Source: Hyphomonadaceae bacterium UBA1933 (GTDB lineage: Bacteria; Pseudomonadota; Alphaproteobacteria; Caulobacterales; Aquidulcibacteraceae). Taken from it: a stretch of 64,000 bases of DNA. Positions 54,059-60,916 of this stretch are shown piece by piece. The translations under genes and the position numbers were made by a program. Under the pieces are notes generated by a model. It saw only the letters and a list, made by a program, of their open reading frames with translations, had not been told where the DNA came from and searched no databases. The number at the start of each line of letters is the position of its first letter. The stretch's first letter is position 1. The stretch lies in contig DDFH01000004.1 of the NCBI GenBank assembly GCA_002337085.1, positions 62,001-126,000 of the forward strand, written 5' to 3'.

Positions 54059-55045
54059 TTAATATTTTGGATTATCTTGCCACGCTTTTGCCGATTTTAT
54101 AATGGTATCAATATCGGAATATTGTGGTTTCCAATTAAATTTGCTTAGAATTTTTGTTGGGTCTGCAACCAAGATTTTTGGATCCCCTGCACGGCGTGGG
54201 CCATAAGAGTGTGGAACGCCATTTATAAAATGCGCATTTGCCGCCTCAATCGCTTCTTTAACTGAAATACCTTTACCAGTACCTACATTAAAGACATCGC
54301 TTTCACCACCTGAAAGCAAATATTTCACCGCCTCAATATGCGCATTTGCCAAATCATAGACGTGAATATAATCACGAACCGCCGTGCCATCAGGCGTTTC
54401 ATAATCAGTTCCAAAAACGGTTAATGGCTTAAACTTGCCTAATGCCGCCTTGCAAATAAGCGGGATAAGGTGGGTTTCGGGATTATGGCTTTCACCAATA
54501 TCCACATCAAAATCCGAACCCGCCGCATTGAAATAGCGTAAAACGACATGTTTCAAACCATAGGCATTATCAAACCATTTTAAAGCGCCTTCAAAGGCAA
54601 GTTTGGTTGCACCATATGGGTTGATTGGTTCTTTGGGATGGGTTTCGGCAATTAATTCGGTAACAGGATTACCATAAACCGCCGCAGTCGATGAAAATAC
54701 AAGTGCCTTTACGCCACCTTCAACCAAGGCAGCAGCAAAATCAGACGCCGCACCAACATTGTTGTCATAGTATTTTTTCGGATTTGAAACGCTTTCACCA
54801 ACAAGGGAAAACGCGGCAAAGTGAATTGCCGCCTTGATGTCATATTTTTTAATAGTTTCAAGAATTAATGCGCGGTCACGCAAGTCACCTTTGACAAAAG
54901 GTCCATAAATAACCGCTTTTTCATATCCAGTTGATAAATTATCAAGCGTTACCGGATTAAACCCTGCTTGTGCCAATAATTTACAAGTATGCGCGCCAAT
55001 ATAGCCCGCACCACCGGCAACCAATATGTTAATTTTGCTCATCAA
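54059..55045 (-). CDS. galE: UDP-glucose 4-epimerase
   Basis: The product (328 aa) has the NAD-binding VAGGAGYIGAHTCKLL, VFSSTAAVYGNP with the catalytic Ser/Thr, and the YxxxK pair in NPYGATKLAFE. NVGTGKGISVKEAIEA and PRRAGDPKILVAD are family landmarks. It interconverts UDP-glucose and UDP-galactose for surface polysaccharide. Its start overlaps the galU end by 17 bp, giving an operon that makes and epimerises UDP-glucose. Confidence 0.95.
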   Translation of the reverse strand: MMSKINILVAGGAGYIGAHTCKLLAQAGFNPVTLDNLSTGYEKAVIYGPFVKGDLRDRALILETIKKYDIKAAIHFAAFSLVGESVSNPKKYYDNNVGAASDFAAALVEGGVKALVFSSTAAVYGNPVTELIAETHPKEPINPYGATKLAFEGALKWFDNAYGLKHVVLRYFNAAGSDFDVDIGESHNPETHLIPLICKAALGKFKPLTVFGTDYETPDGTAVRDYIHVYDLANAHIEAVKYLLSGGESDVFNVGTGKGISVKEAIEAANAHFINGVPHSYGPRRAGDPKILVADPTKILSKFNWKPQYSDIDTIIKSAKAWQDNPKY

Positions 55046-55910
55046 TTAGTCTCTTTATCATATCGCGGATTTCACCGCCAATTTGCTTATCCCGCAAAGC
55101 ATAGGCCAAGAAGGCCTCGGTATATCCTGCGCGAGAGCCGCAATCAAAGTCTGTGCCTTCAAATTCAAAGCCGTAAAATGGCTGGGTTTTGTGAAGGGTG
55201 TGCATCGCATCAGTAAGCTGAATTTCGCCACCTGCACCACGCTCTTGGGTTTCCAAGATTTCAAATATTTCTGGCTGAAGAATATAACGACCAGTGATTT
55301 TTAAATTACTTGGCGCTTCTTCTTGCTTTGGCTTTTCAACCATATTGGTAATCGGCATTAAATTGCCATTACGCTCACCATGGGCAATAACGCCATAGCT
55401 CGAGACCTGATTCATTGGCACTTGGTCAACCGCAATAATATTGCCACCAACCTGATCATAGGCATCAACCATTTGTTTTAGGCATGATGGATCTGATTGA
55501 ATAAGAACGTCTGGCAAAAGAACCGCAAATGGTTCATCACCAATGATGTGGCGCGCACACCAAACCGCATGCCCCAAGCCAAGTGGTGATTGTTGACGCA
55601 CAAAGCTTTTTGAACCGGCAACTGGCAACATATTTTGCAACATCTCAAGTAATTTAGTTTTGCCAGCCTTTGCCAAAGTTTCTTCTAATTCGAAAGCGCG
55701 GTCAAAATAATCGGAAATCGAGGTTTTGTTACGGCCTGTAACAAATACGAAATGCTCAATCCCTGCCTCAATTGCCTCATCAACAACCCAATGAACCGCA
55801 GGTCTATCAAAAACTGGAAGCATTTCTTTTGGCAAGCTCTTGGTTGCCGGTAATACTCTCGTCCCAAATCCCGCCACGGGCAATATCGCCTTACGAATCT
55901 TTTTATGCAT
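55029..55910 (-). CDS. galU: UTP-glucose-1-phosphate uridylyltransferase
   Basis: The product (293 aa) begins AILPVAGFGTRVLPATKSLP, the nucleotide-binding loop with the essential KEMLPVFDRP after it. QQSPLGLGHAVWCARHIIGD and PFAVLLPDVLIQ are typical. It makes UDP-glucose from UTP and glucose-1-phosphate and feeds GalE. It is the first gene of the minus-strand run galU-galE-cysQ. Confidence 0.95.
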   Translation of the reverse strand: MHKKIRKAILPVAGFGTRVLPATKSLPKEMLPVFDRPAVHWVVDEAIEAGIEHFVFVTGRNKTSISDYFDRAFELEETLAKAGKTKLLEMLQNMLPVAGSKSFVRQQSPLGLGHAVWCARHIIGDEPFAVLLPDVLIQSDPSCLKQMVDAYDQVGGNIIAVDQVPMNQVSSYGVIAHGERNGNLMPITNMVEKPKQEEAPSNLKITGRYILQPEIFEILETQERGAGGEIQLTDAMHTLHKTQPFYGFEFEGTDFDCGSRAGYTEAFLAYALRDKQIGGEIRDMIKRLIDEQN

Positions 55911-56238
55911 TATTATGTCCTAGAATACGTTTCAGATAATTATAATTATTTTGCCCCCTGAAATGGTATAGCAAATGCATAGAACCTATATTGCAAATGT
56001 GTCAATTAAATTTTTCTTGAAGCGTAAAACTGTATTATTATCACAATAGGATATTTACCATATTTGATTTAATCCAAATTCCTGAGTGAGGCCAAATGTG
56101 GGAATTTGAAAATAGTCGGCTTTAGCCTTCACTAAAGTTACTGCGCGACAGCCTTCGCTTTTATATATTCATCTTGTAGGGTTTGTTTCTAGTTTACGCC
56201 TTAACGGCTCACCACACCATAGCCCGAAGGGCGAAGGC
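55911..56238 (-). repeat. Intergenic region with tRNA-downstream repeat, copy 2
   Basis: No gene is seen. On the minus strand, directly after the tRNA-Val CCA, comes CAGCCTTCGC within a hairpin-forming segment. The same 10 bases return inverted at 56149-56158. At 56070-56090 lies a 21-base block matching 419-439 (after tRNA-Ala) with one mismatch. So both tRNA genes of the window carry related 3' flanks. Confidence 0.55.
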
Positions 56239-56313
56239 TGGTGGGCGCAGCAGGGATTGAACCTGCGACCCCTACAATGTCAATGTAGTGCTCTCCCGCT
56301 GAGCTATGCGCCC
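56239..56313 (-). tRNA. tRNA-Val (anticodon GAC)
   Basis: On the minus strand the acceptor GGGCGCA pairs with TGCGCCC, the D-arm is GCTC/GAGC, the anticodon stem CTACA/TGTAG carries GAC (56279-56281), the T-arm is GCAGG/CCTGC, and CCA is encoded at 56239-56241. It reads GUC/GUU valine codons. Confidence 0.97.
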
Positions 56314-56386
56314 GTTCAGCGTGGAATGCGTTTATTGAATTATATTAGACATTGCAAGCATTCAAAACATAGAATAATGAAATCGA

Positions 56387-56776
56387 ATGCCATCGCTTTC
56401 ACTATTCCAAATTTCAATTATTATTGATGATTATGATAAGGCACTTGCCTTTTATCGTGACGTGATGGGCTTTACACTGCTTGAAGACACTAAAATTAGT
56501 GATGATAAACGCTGGATTGTTTTAAAGCCCGGTGAAAGTGGCGCGCAAATCATTCTCGCCAAAGCATCTGGTGAAGTGCAAAAAACGGCAATTGGTAATC
56601 AATTTGGCGGACGGGTTGGATTATTCCTAAAGACCGATGATTTTGATGCAACATATCAAAAACTTGCGTCAGGTAACGTAAAATTCAACGAACCACCACG
56701 CAATGAAAAATATGGCAAGGTCGTAGTATTCGAGGATATTTACGGCAATAAATGGGATTTGATTGAACCAAAATGA
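56387..56776 (+). CDS. VOC (glyoxalase/bleomycin-resistance-like) protein
   Basis: The product (129 aa) has the paired beta-alpha-beta modules of the VOC fold: DDYDKALAFYRDVMGFTLLE in the first, FDATYQKLASGNVKFNEPP and VVFEDIYGNKWDLIEP in the second, the latter with the conserved metal-side Glu. Lyase, isomerase or binding functions all occur in this family; the substrate is unknown. It overlaps the acetyltransferase gene by 4 bp (ATGA), so the two are coupled. Confidence 0.85.
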   Translation: MPSLSLFQISIIIDDYDKALAFYRDVMGFTLLEDTKISDDKRWIVLKPGESGAQIILAKASGEVQKTAIGNQFGGRVGLFLKTDDFDATYQKLASGNVKFNEPPRNEKYGKVVVFEDIYGNKWDLIEPK

Positions 56777-57288
56777 CTAATTTCACCATAAGAAATGCCA
56801 ATATAGGCGACATTGCACAAATTCACGCAATTTATTCGCAATCTGTTATCGAAGATACTGCAAGCTGGGAATATGATCCGCCTTCATTGCAAGAGATGCA
56901 AAGACGATATGAAGCATTACGCGCAGAAAACTTTCCCTATCTTGTTGCAATTATTGGTGATGAGGTTTTGGGTTATGCCTATGCCAGCCATTATCGACCA
57001 CGCATTGGATACAGATTTTGTGTTGAGAATAGTATTTATATCGCAAAGCAACATCAAGGTATTGGGGTTGGCAAGGAACTTTTAAAATCACTTATCAAAG
57101 AGTGTGAAATACGCGGTTTTACCGAAATCATCGCGGTAATTGGGGACAGTGCCAATTTGGCATCAATCAACCTTCATAAATCATGCGGTTTTAGTCATGT
57201 TGGTCTTTTGCCAAAGGTTGGTTTCAAGTTTGATCAATGGTTAGATAGCGTATTAATGCAATGCAGCATTGCAAAAGAGAATAAATAA
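56773..57288 (+). CDS. GNAT N-acetyltransferase, phosphinothricin-acetyltransferase-like
   Basis: The product (171 aa) shows the Pat/Bar subfamily pattern: IYSQSVIEDTASWEYDPPS, YLVAIIGDEVLGYAYASHYR, ENSIYIAKQHQGIGVGKELL (acetyl-CoA loop) and NLHKSCGFSHVGLLPKVGFK. Members acetylate methionine sulfone-like or other small amines. It is cotranscribed with the VOC gene, a pairing common for small detoxification proteins. Confidence 0.88.
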   Translation: MTNFTIRNANIGDIAQIHAIYSQSVIEDTASWEYDPPSLQEMQRRYEALRAENFPYLVAIIGDEVLGYAYASHYRPRIGYRFCVENSIYIAKQHQGIGVGKELLKSLIKECEIRGFTEIIAVIGDSANLASINLHKSCGFSHVGLLPKVGFKFDQWLDSVLMQCSIAKENK

Positions 57289-57413
57289 AACCGCTCATTT
57301 TTGTTGCGGCGCACAATTAATATCTATATGAGACTTTAGTATAAAGAAGAATCTCAGGTAAAAATTGTCACAAGTGAAAAATTTTCCGCGCGACAAAGTC
57401 TTTAGGGTTTAAA

Positions 57414-57512
57414 ATGACGTACAAAACCAGCCTTTCACGTAAGAGCATCATTGCCGCCGCATTTTTCACATTTTTGATGGCAATTGTCGCCTTTAGCGCC
57501 AGTATTCACTAA
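57414..57512 (+). CDS. Small single-helix membrane protein (32 aa)
   Basis: An ATG-initiated frame encodes 32 residues: a basic start (MTYKTSLSRK) followed by one hydrophobic helix (SIIAAAFFTFLMAIVAFSAS). AGGG lies 7 nt before the ATG, and a hairpin terminator follows 31 bp after the stop, so it looks like a self-contained transcript. It is not recognised as any named family. It may be a small membrane regulator or a chance frame. Confidence 0.5.
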   Translation: MTYKTSLSRKSIIAAAFFTFLMAIVAFSASIH

Positions 57513-57543
57513 TTTCTGTTATTCATTAATTTCGGTATTTTGC

Positions 57544-57576
57544 GCCGCCTAGCCTTTCGGTTTGGCGGCTTTTATC
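57544..57576 (+). terminator. Terminator after the small membrane ORF
   Basis: GCCGCC (57544-57549) pairs with GGCGGC (57564-57569); an inner AGCC/GGTT helix extends the stem. TTTT and further T follow. It faces the convergent rhodanese gene. Confidence 0.7.
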
Positions 57577-57980
57577 TATTTTGGCAAACCTGTTCCCTGC
57601 CACGCGGTGATACCACCAGAAACATTATAAACATCCTTAAAGCCCAATTGTTTAAACGCATCCATTGATAAACCGCTTCTGTGACCGGTGCGGCAATAAA
57701 CAATATAAGGTTTGTCTTTTGGCAATCTTTTTAGACCTTGGGCAAATTCTGGCGATTTAAAATCTATATTTACTGCATTCGCAACATGCCCACCCGCGTA
57801 TTCTTCGGGGGTTCTTACGTCAATAATCGTGACATTTGGATTGGTTGCAACAATCTTATTGGCGCTTGCGGCATCGATTGTTTTAATGCTTTGTGCTTGC
57901 ACCATTTCTTGTGGCGCACATGACGCAACCAATGGCATAGCAACCATCGCGAAAGCAATAAAAAGATTTTTGATTTTCAT
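57576..57980 (-). CDS. Rhodanese-domain lipoprotein
   Basis: The product (134 aa) has a lipoprotein signal (LVASC; Cys at about residue 21) and a single rhodanese domain. VTIIDVRTPEEYAGGHVANA is its first landmark and VYCRTGHRS holds the active-site Cys. It would be anchored in the periplasm and act in sulfur transfer or thiol handling. The ATG at 57980 with GGTGAGG upstream is chosen; the open frame extends eight codons further. It lies 78 bp after the cpdR stop in the same direction. Confidence 0.87.
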   Translation of the reverse strand: MKIKNLFIAFAMVAMPLVASCAPQEMVQAQSIKTIDAASANKIVATNPNVTIIDVRTPEEYAGGHVANAVNIDFKSPEFAQGLKRLPKDKPYIVYCRTGHRSGLSMDAFKQLGFKDVYNVSGGITAWQGTGLPK

Positions 57981-58058
57981 GAACGCCTCACCAAATATAT
58001 TCAATAATTAGAAAATACTAATTATTGATAAGCCTTAGCGCAAGCAGTAATGAAGAAA

Positions 58059-58418
58059 TTAAGCAGCCATAACTTTTTCAACTTCGTTCACAAGGTCGCG
58101 AAGATGAAATGGTTTTGAAAGAACTTTTGCTTGTTGTGGCGCCTGATTTGCAGGATTTAATGCAACGGCGGCAAAGCCGGTAATAAATACAATTTTGATA
58201 TTATTGTTAATCTCATTGGCTTTACGCGCAAGCTCGACACCATCAATACCAGGCATTACAATATCAGTAAGCAATAAATCGTAATTTACCGCCTGAAGTG
58301 CATCAAACGCCTGATCACCATCGGGATAATCGCTGACATCATGTCCCGCTTTTACCAAAGCATTTGCAAGAAAGGTGCGAAGGCTATCATCGTCTTCTGC
58401 CAATAGTATTTTTGCCAC
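58059..58418 (-). CDS. cpdR: Single-domain response regulator CpdR
   Basis: The product (119 aa) is a lone receiver domain: acidic AEDDDS at 7-12, phospho-acceptor D52 in LLLTDIVMPG, Thr in FITGFA and Lys in LSKPFHL. In Alphaproteobacteria CpdR, controlled by the CckA-ChpT phosphorelay, presents cell-cycle substrates to ClpXP. Identity rests on sequence pattern and on the divergent N-formylglutamate amidohydrolase gene, an arrangement I recall from other Alphaproteobacteria. The protein ends in Ala-Ala. Confidence 0.85.
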   Translation of the reverse strand: MAKILLAEDDDSLRTFLANALVKAGHDVSDYPDGDQAFDALQAVNYDLLLTDIVMPGIDGVELARKANEINNNIKIVFITGFAAVALNPANQAPQQAKVLSKPFHLRDLVNEVEKVMAA

Positions 58419-58531
58419 TTATATCCCCTGAAATAAAACCTAGTGCGTGCTATATAGCACGGCTAAAGTTGACAAATTCTAAAAAACCAATTTCAAAAAC
58501 AATTAAAGCTAGAGCAAATTACATTATTAAC

Positions 58532-59368
58532 ATGAACACAAGTGAATATTCAGATAGCCAACCGCCGTTTTTGTGCCGTTTTCCGGCACAATTGACGACA
58601 CCGCTTTTGCTTTCTAGCCCGCATTCAGGCCATTTTTATCCACGGGAATTTACAGAACTTTCGCAATATGACACTGAAATGTTGCAGAATTTTGAAGATC
58701 CTTTCGTTGATGAAATATATTCATTCGCGCAAAAAACTGGAATTTCGTACATAAATGCAAATTACGCGCGGGCCTATGTTGATTTAAACCGCGCACCTGA
58801 TTCCTTTGATAATTTGCTGTTCAAAGATAATATAAACCTTAATCCCTGCTTGAATACCAAAAATGGGTATGGCGTTATTCCGCGCCTTATCGCGACCGAT
58901 ATGCCAATTTATAAAGAAAAACTCACCATCGCCGAAGCGCATAATAGAATCAATTCTATTTACATGCCTTATCATGACGCAATATCAGATGAATTGGCGC
59001 GGATAAAAACAAAATTTGGCAAAGCAATACTTATTGATTGCCATTCAATGCCACAAAAAGCCTTGGGCAAAGATGATATTGATATAATTATCGGTGATTG
59101 TTTTGGTGCATCAATAAGCCCATTGCTAAGCGATTCACTTCTTGCCAAATTTAGCAGCCAAGGGCTAAAAGTTCGCAAAAACCATATCTATTCCGGCGGC
59201 TACATAACTAAAACATACGGAAAACCCAAAGATAATATTCACGCCATCCAAATTGAAATAAATCGCAAATTATACATGTTGCCTGATAAATATGCGAAAT
59301 CACCAGGATTCGATAGGGTTTGCCAACTTGTTTCCAATATAATCACTTCTTTTTTGCAAGAAATTTAA
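58532..59368 (+). CDS. N-formylglutamate amidohydrolase family protein
   Basis: The product (278 aa) shows the FGase family pattern: LLLSSPHSGHFYPREF, YARAYVDLNRAPDSFDNLLF, LIDCHSMPQ and IQIEINRKLYML. The enzyme hydrolyses N-formylglutamate at the end of one histidine route, or another formylated substrate. The ATG at 58532 is used because the long upstream frame would cross cpdR and its shared promoter. No other hut genes are near. Confidence 0.88.
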   Translation: MNTSEYSDSQPPFLCRFPAQLTTPLLLSSPHSGHFYPREFTELSQYDTEMLQNFEDPFVDEIYSFAQKTGISYINANYARAYVDLNRAPDSFDNLLFKDNINLNPCLNTKNGYGVIPRLIATDMPIYKEKLTIAEAHNRINSIYMPYHDAISDELARIKTKFGKAILIDCHSMPQKALGKDDIDIIIGDCFGASISPLLSDSLLAKFSSQGLKVRKNHIYSGGYITKTYGKPKDNIHAIQIEINRKLYMLPDKYAKSPGFDRVCQLVSNIITSFLQEI

Positions 59369-59370
59369 GC

Positions 59371-59455
59371 AAAAAAAAGCCCCGCATGATAGCGGGGCAA
59401 ATAAAGTTACAAGGGAGGAAACGCCCGAAAAGGGCTAAAGACGCCGAAGCGTCAT
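59371..59455 (-). ncRNA. Candidate MmgR/suhB-type (alpha-r8 family) small RNA
   Basis: On the minus strand two short hairpins (GACGC-TTCG-GCGTC, 59440-59453; GCCC-TTTTC-GGGC, 59423-59435) are followed by single-stranded TTTCCTCCCT (59412-59421) and a strong terminator: GCCCCGC/GCGGGGC stem (59379-59398) and eight T. UUUCCUCCCU is the invariant core of the alphaproteobacterial alpha-r8 (MmgR/suhB) RNAs as I recall them, and the length (75-85 nt) agrees. The core could pair with Shine-Dalgarno sequences. In alphaproteobacterial relatives the RNA is linked to carbon-storage control. The 5' end is estimated. Confidence 0.75.
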
Positions 59456-59461
59456 GACCAA

Positions 59462-59490
59462 TATATACTTCGCAGTCGCAAAATAAGCAA
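59462..59490 (-). promoter_or_regulatory. Promoter of the candidate small RNA
   Basis: On the minus strand TTGCTT (59485-59490) and TATATA (59462-59467) are 17 nt apart, a good sigma-70-like pair, placing the start near 59453-59456, right before the first hairpin. The remaining bases up to 59730 hold no gene; they carry the gpmA promoter. Confidence 0.6.
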
Positions 59491-59730
59491 ATGATTTTTT
59501 GCAAGTGCAGCATCCAAAAACGCAATACAGGGCTGTTTTTAATCTGTTTGCACAATTCCAACCCCTAAATGACGAATTTTTGTGCAAATATTCCTCAATA
59601 TTTGGAAATATTATCCTTTTTGGCTATTTTTTGTGACTGCGATTTACTGCAATTAAAATACATCGCCACTCGTTTTTATTACATTTTAAGGGTATCAGAT
59701 GGCATCTATCTATAAAACTCGGGGAAAAAC

Positions 59731-60450
59731 ATGCCAAAACTTGCATTAATTCGTCATGGACAATCACAATGGAATCTTGAAAACCGCTTTACAGGCTGGG
59801 TTGATGTCAACCTTACTGAAGAAGGCGAAAAACAAGCCACTAAATCAGGCGAATTATTAAAAGCAACTGGCATCGAGTTTTCACAGGCTTTTACATCTTT
59901 CCAAACCCGCGCTATTCGCACCCTTTGGCTTGCATTAACCGCAATGGGTCGATGCTATTTACCGGAAACCAAATCTTGGCGCCTTAATGAGCGTCATTAC
60001 GGCGGCCTTACTGGCCTTGATAAAACAGAAACCGCAAAAAAACATGGCGATGAGCAGGTTCGCATTTGGCGCCGTTCATATGATATTGCACCGCCACCAC
60101 TTGCCAAGGATGATCCAAACCACCCGTCACAAGATTTGCGCTATAAAGATGTTCCGGCTGGTGAGCTTCCAGATACTGAAAGCCTTAAAACCACTTTGGA
60201 ACGTGTAACCCCGTTTTGGGAATCAGATATTGCACCCGCTCTTAAAAAAGGTAACGTTGTAATTGCGGCACATGGCAACAGCCTTCGCGCAATTGTTAAA
60301 AACCTTTTTGGTCTTGATGAAGAAGAAATTATGAAGGTAGAAATCCCAACGGGAAATCCACTTTTGATTGATTTGGATGACAATCTGAAACCGATTAGCG
60401 CAAAATATCTTGATGAAGCACGCGCAAACCCATTGCCACAAATTAAATAG
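59731..60450 (+). CDS. gpmA: 2,3-bisphosphoglycerate-dependent phosphoglycerate mutase
   Basis: The product (239 aa) has the phospho-histidine motif ALIRHGQSQWNLENRFTGWV at the start, WRLNERHYGGLTGLDK, and the second His in VVIAAHGNSLRAIVK. It interconverts 3- and 2-phosphoglycerate in glycolysis. The length fits the dPGM family. The next gene follows after 7 bp. Confidence 0.95.
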   Translation: MPKLALIRHGQSQWNLENRFTGWVDVNLTEEGEKQATKSGELLKATGIEFSQAFTSFQTRAIRTLWLALTAMGRCYLPETKSWRLNERHYGGLTGLDKTETAKKHGDEQVRIWRRSYDIAPPPLAKDDPNHPSQDLRYKDVPAGELPDTESLKTTLERVTPFWESDIAPALKKGNVVIAAHGNSLRAIVKNLFGLDEEEIMKVEIPTGNPLLIDLDDNLKPISAKYLDEARANPLPQIK

Positions 60451-60457
60451 GTGAAGA

Positions 60458-60916
60458 ATGGCGCATATAATGGATGAATTTTATATGCGTCTTGCCCTTG
60501 GTGTTGCCAAAGATGGTGCGGGCTTAACAGGTTCAAACCCTAATGTTGGCTGTGTCATTGTTTTAAATGGCAAAATTATCGCCTGTGAAAGAACTGCCGA
60601 TGGCGGGCGACCGCACGCCGAATATAAGGCCGTCGAAACCGCCTTTGAAAGCTTTGACGGGATTGAGGGTTGTGATGTTTACGTCACCCTCGAACCTTGC
60701 GCCCATATTTCCGAACGCGGGCCAAATTGTTCCGATGTTATGCTTGATATAAAGCCCGCGCGTGTCATTGTCGCCATGCAAGACCCCGACCCCCGCACCG
60801 CAGGCAATGGCATAAAAAAAATGCAAGAGGCGGGAATAATTGTCGAAGTTGGTCTTTTGGGCGCTGAGGCGGCGGACATCATCAAAGACTTTACCGCCCG
60901 CTTTGATAAGGCCTAA
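60458..60916 (+). CDS. RibD-type pyrimidine deaminase, deaminase domain only
   Basis: The product (152 aa) matches the N-terminal deaminase half of RibD: GSNPNVGCVIV, GGRPHAEYKAVE (zinc His and catalytic Glu) and VTLEPCAHISERGPNCSDVM (zinc Cys residues). Normal RibD continues with a reductase domain of about 200 residues, which is absent here; translation ends in a clear stop. It may work with a separate reductase in riboflavin synthesis or deaminate another pyrimidine. The ATG at 60458 has AGGTGAAG directly before it. Confidence 0.85.
   Translation: MAHIMDEFYMRLALGVAKDGAGLTGSNPNVGCVIVLNGKIIACERTADGGRPHAEYKAVETAFESFDGIEGCDVYVTLEPCAHISERGPNCSDVMLDIKPARVIVAMQDPDPRTAGNGIKKMQEAGIIVEVGLLGAEAADIIKDFTARFDKA

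Noticed and set aside
58364..58531. Long N-terminal extension of the N-formylglutamate amidohydrolase
   Set aside because: It overlaps the divergent cpdR gene and its promoter; homology-like sequence starts only after the ATG at 58532.
59343..59561. Minus-strand 72-codon open frame
   Set aside because: It runs through the terminator and hairpins of the candidate sRNA, has no ribosome site and no recognisable motif.
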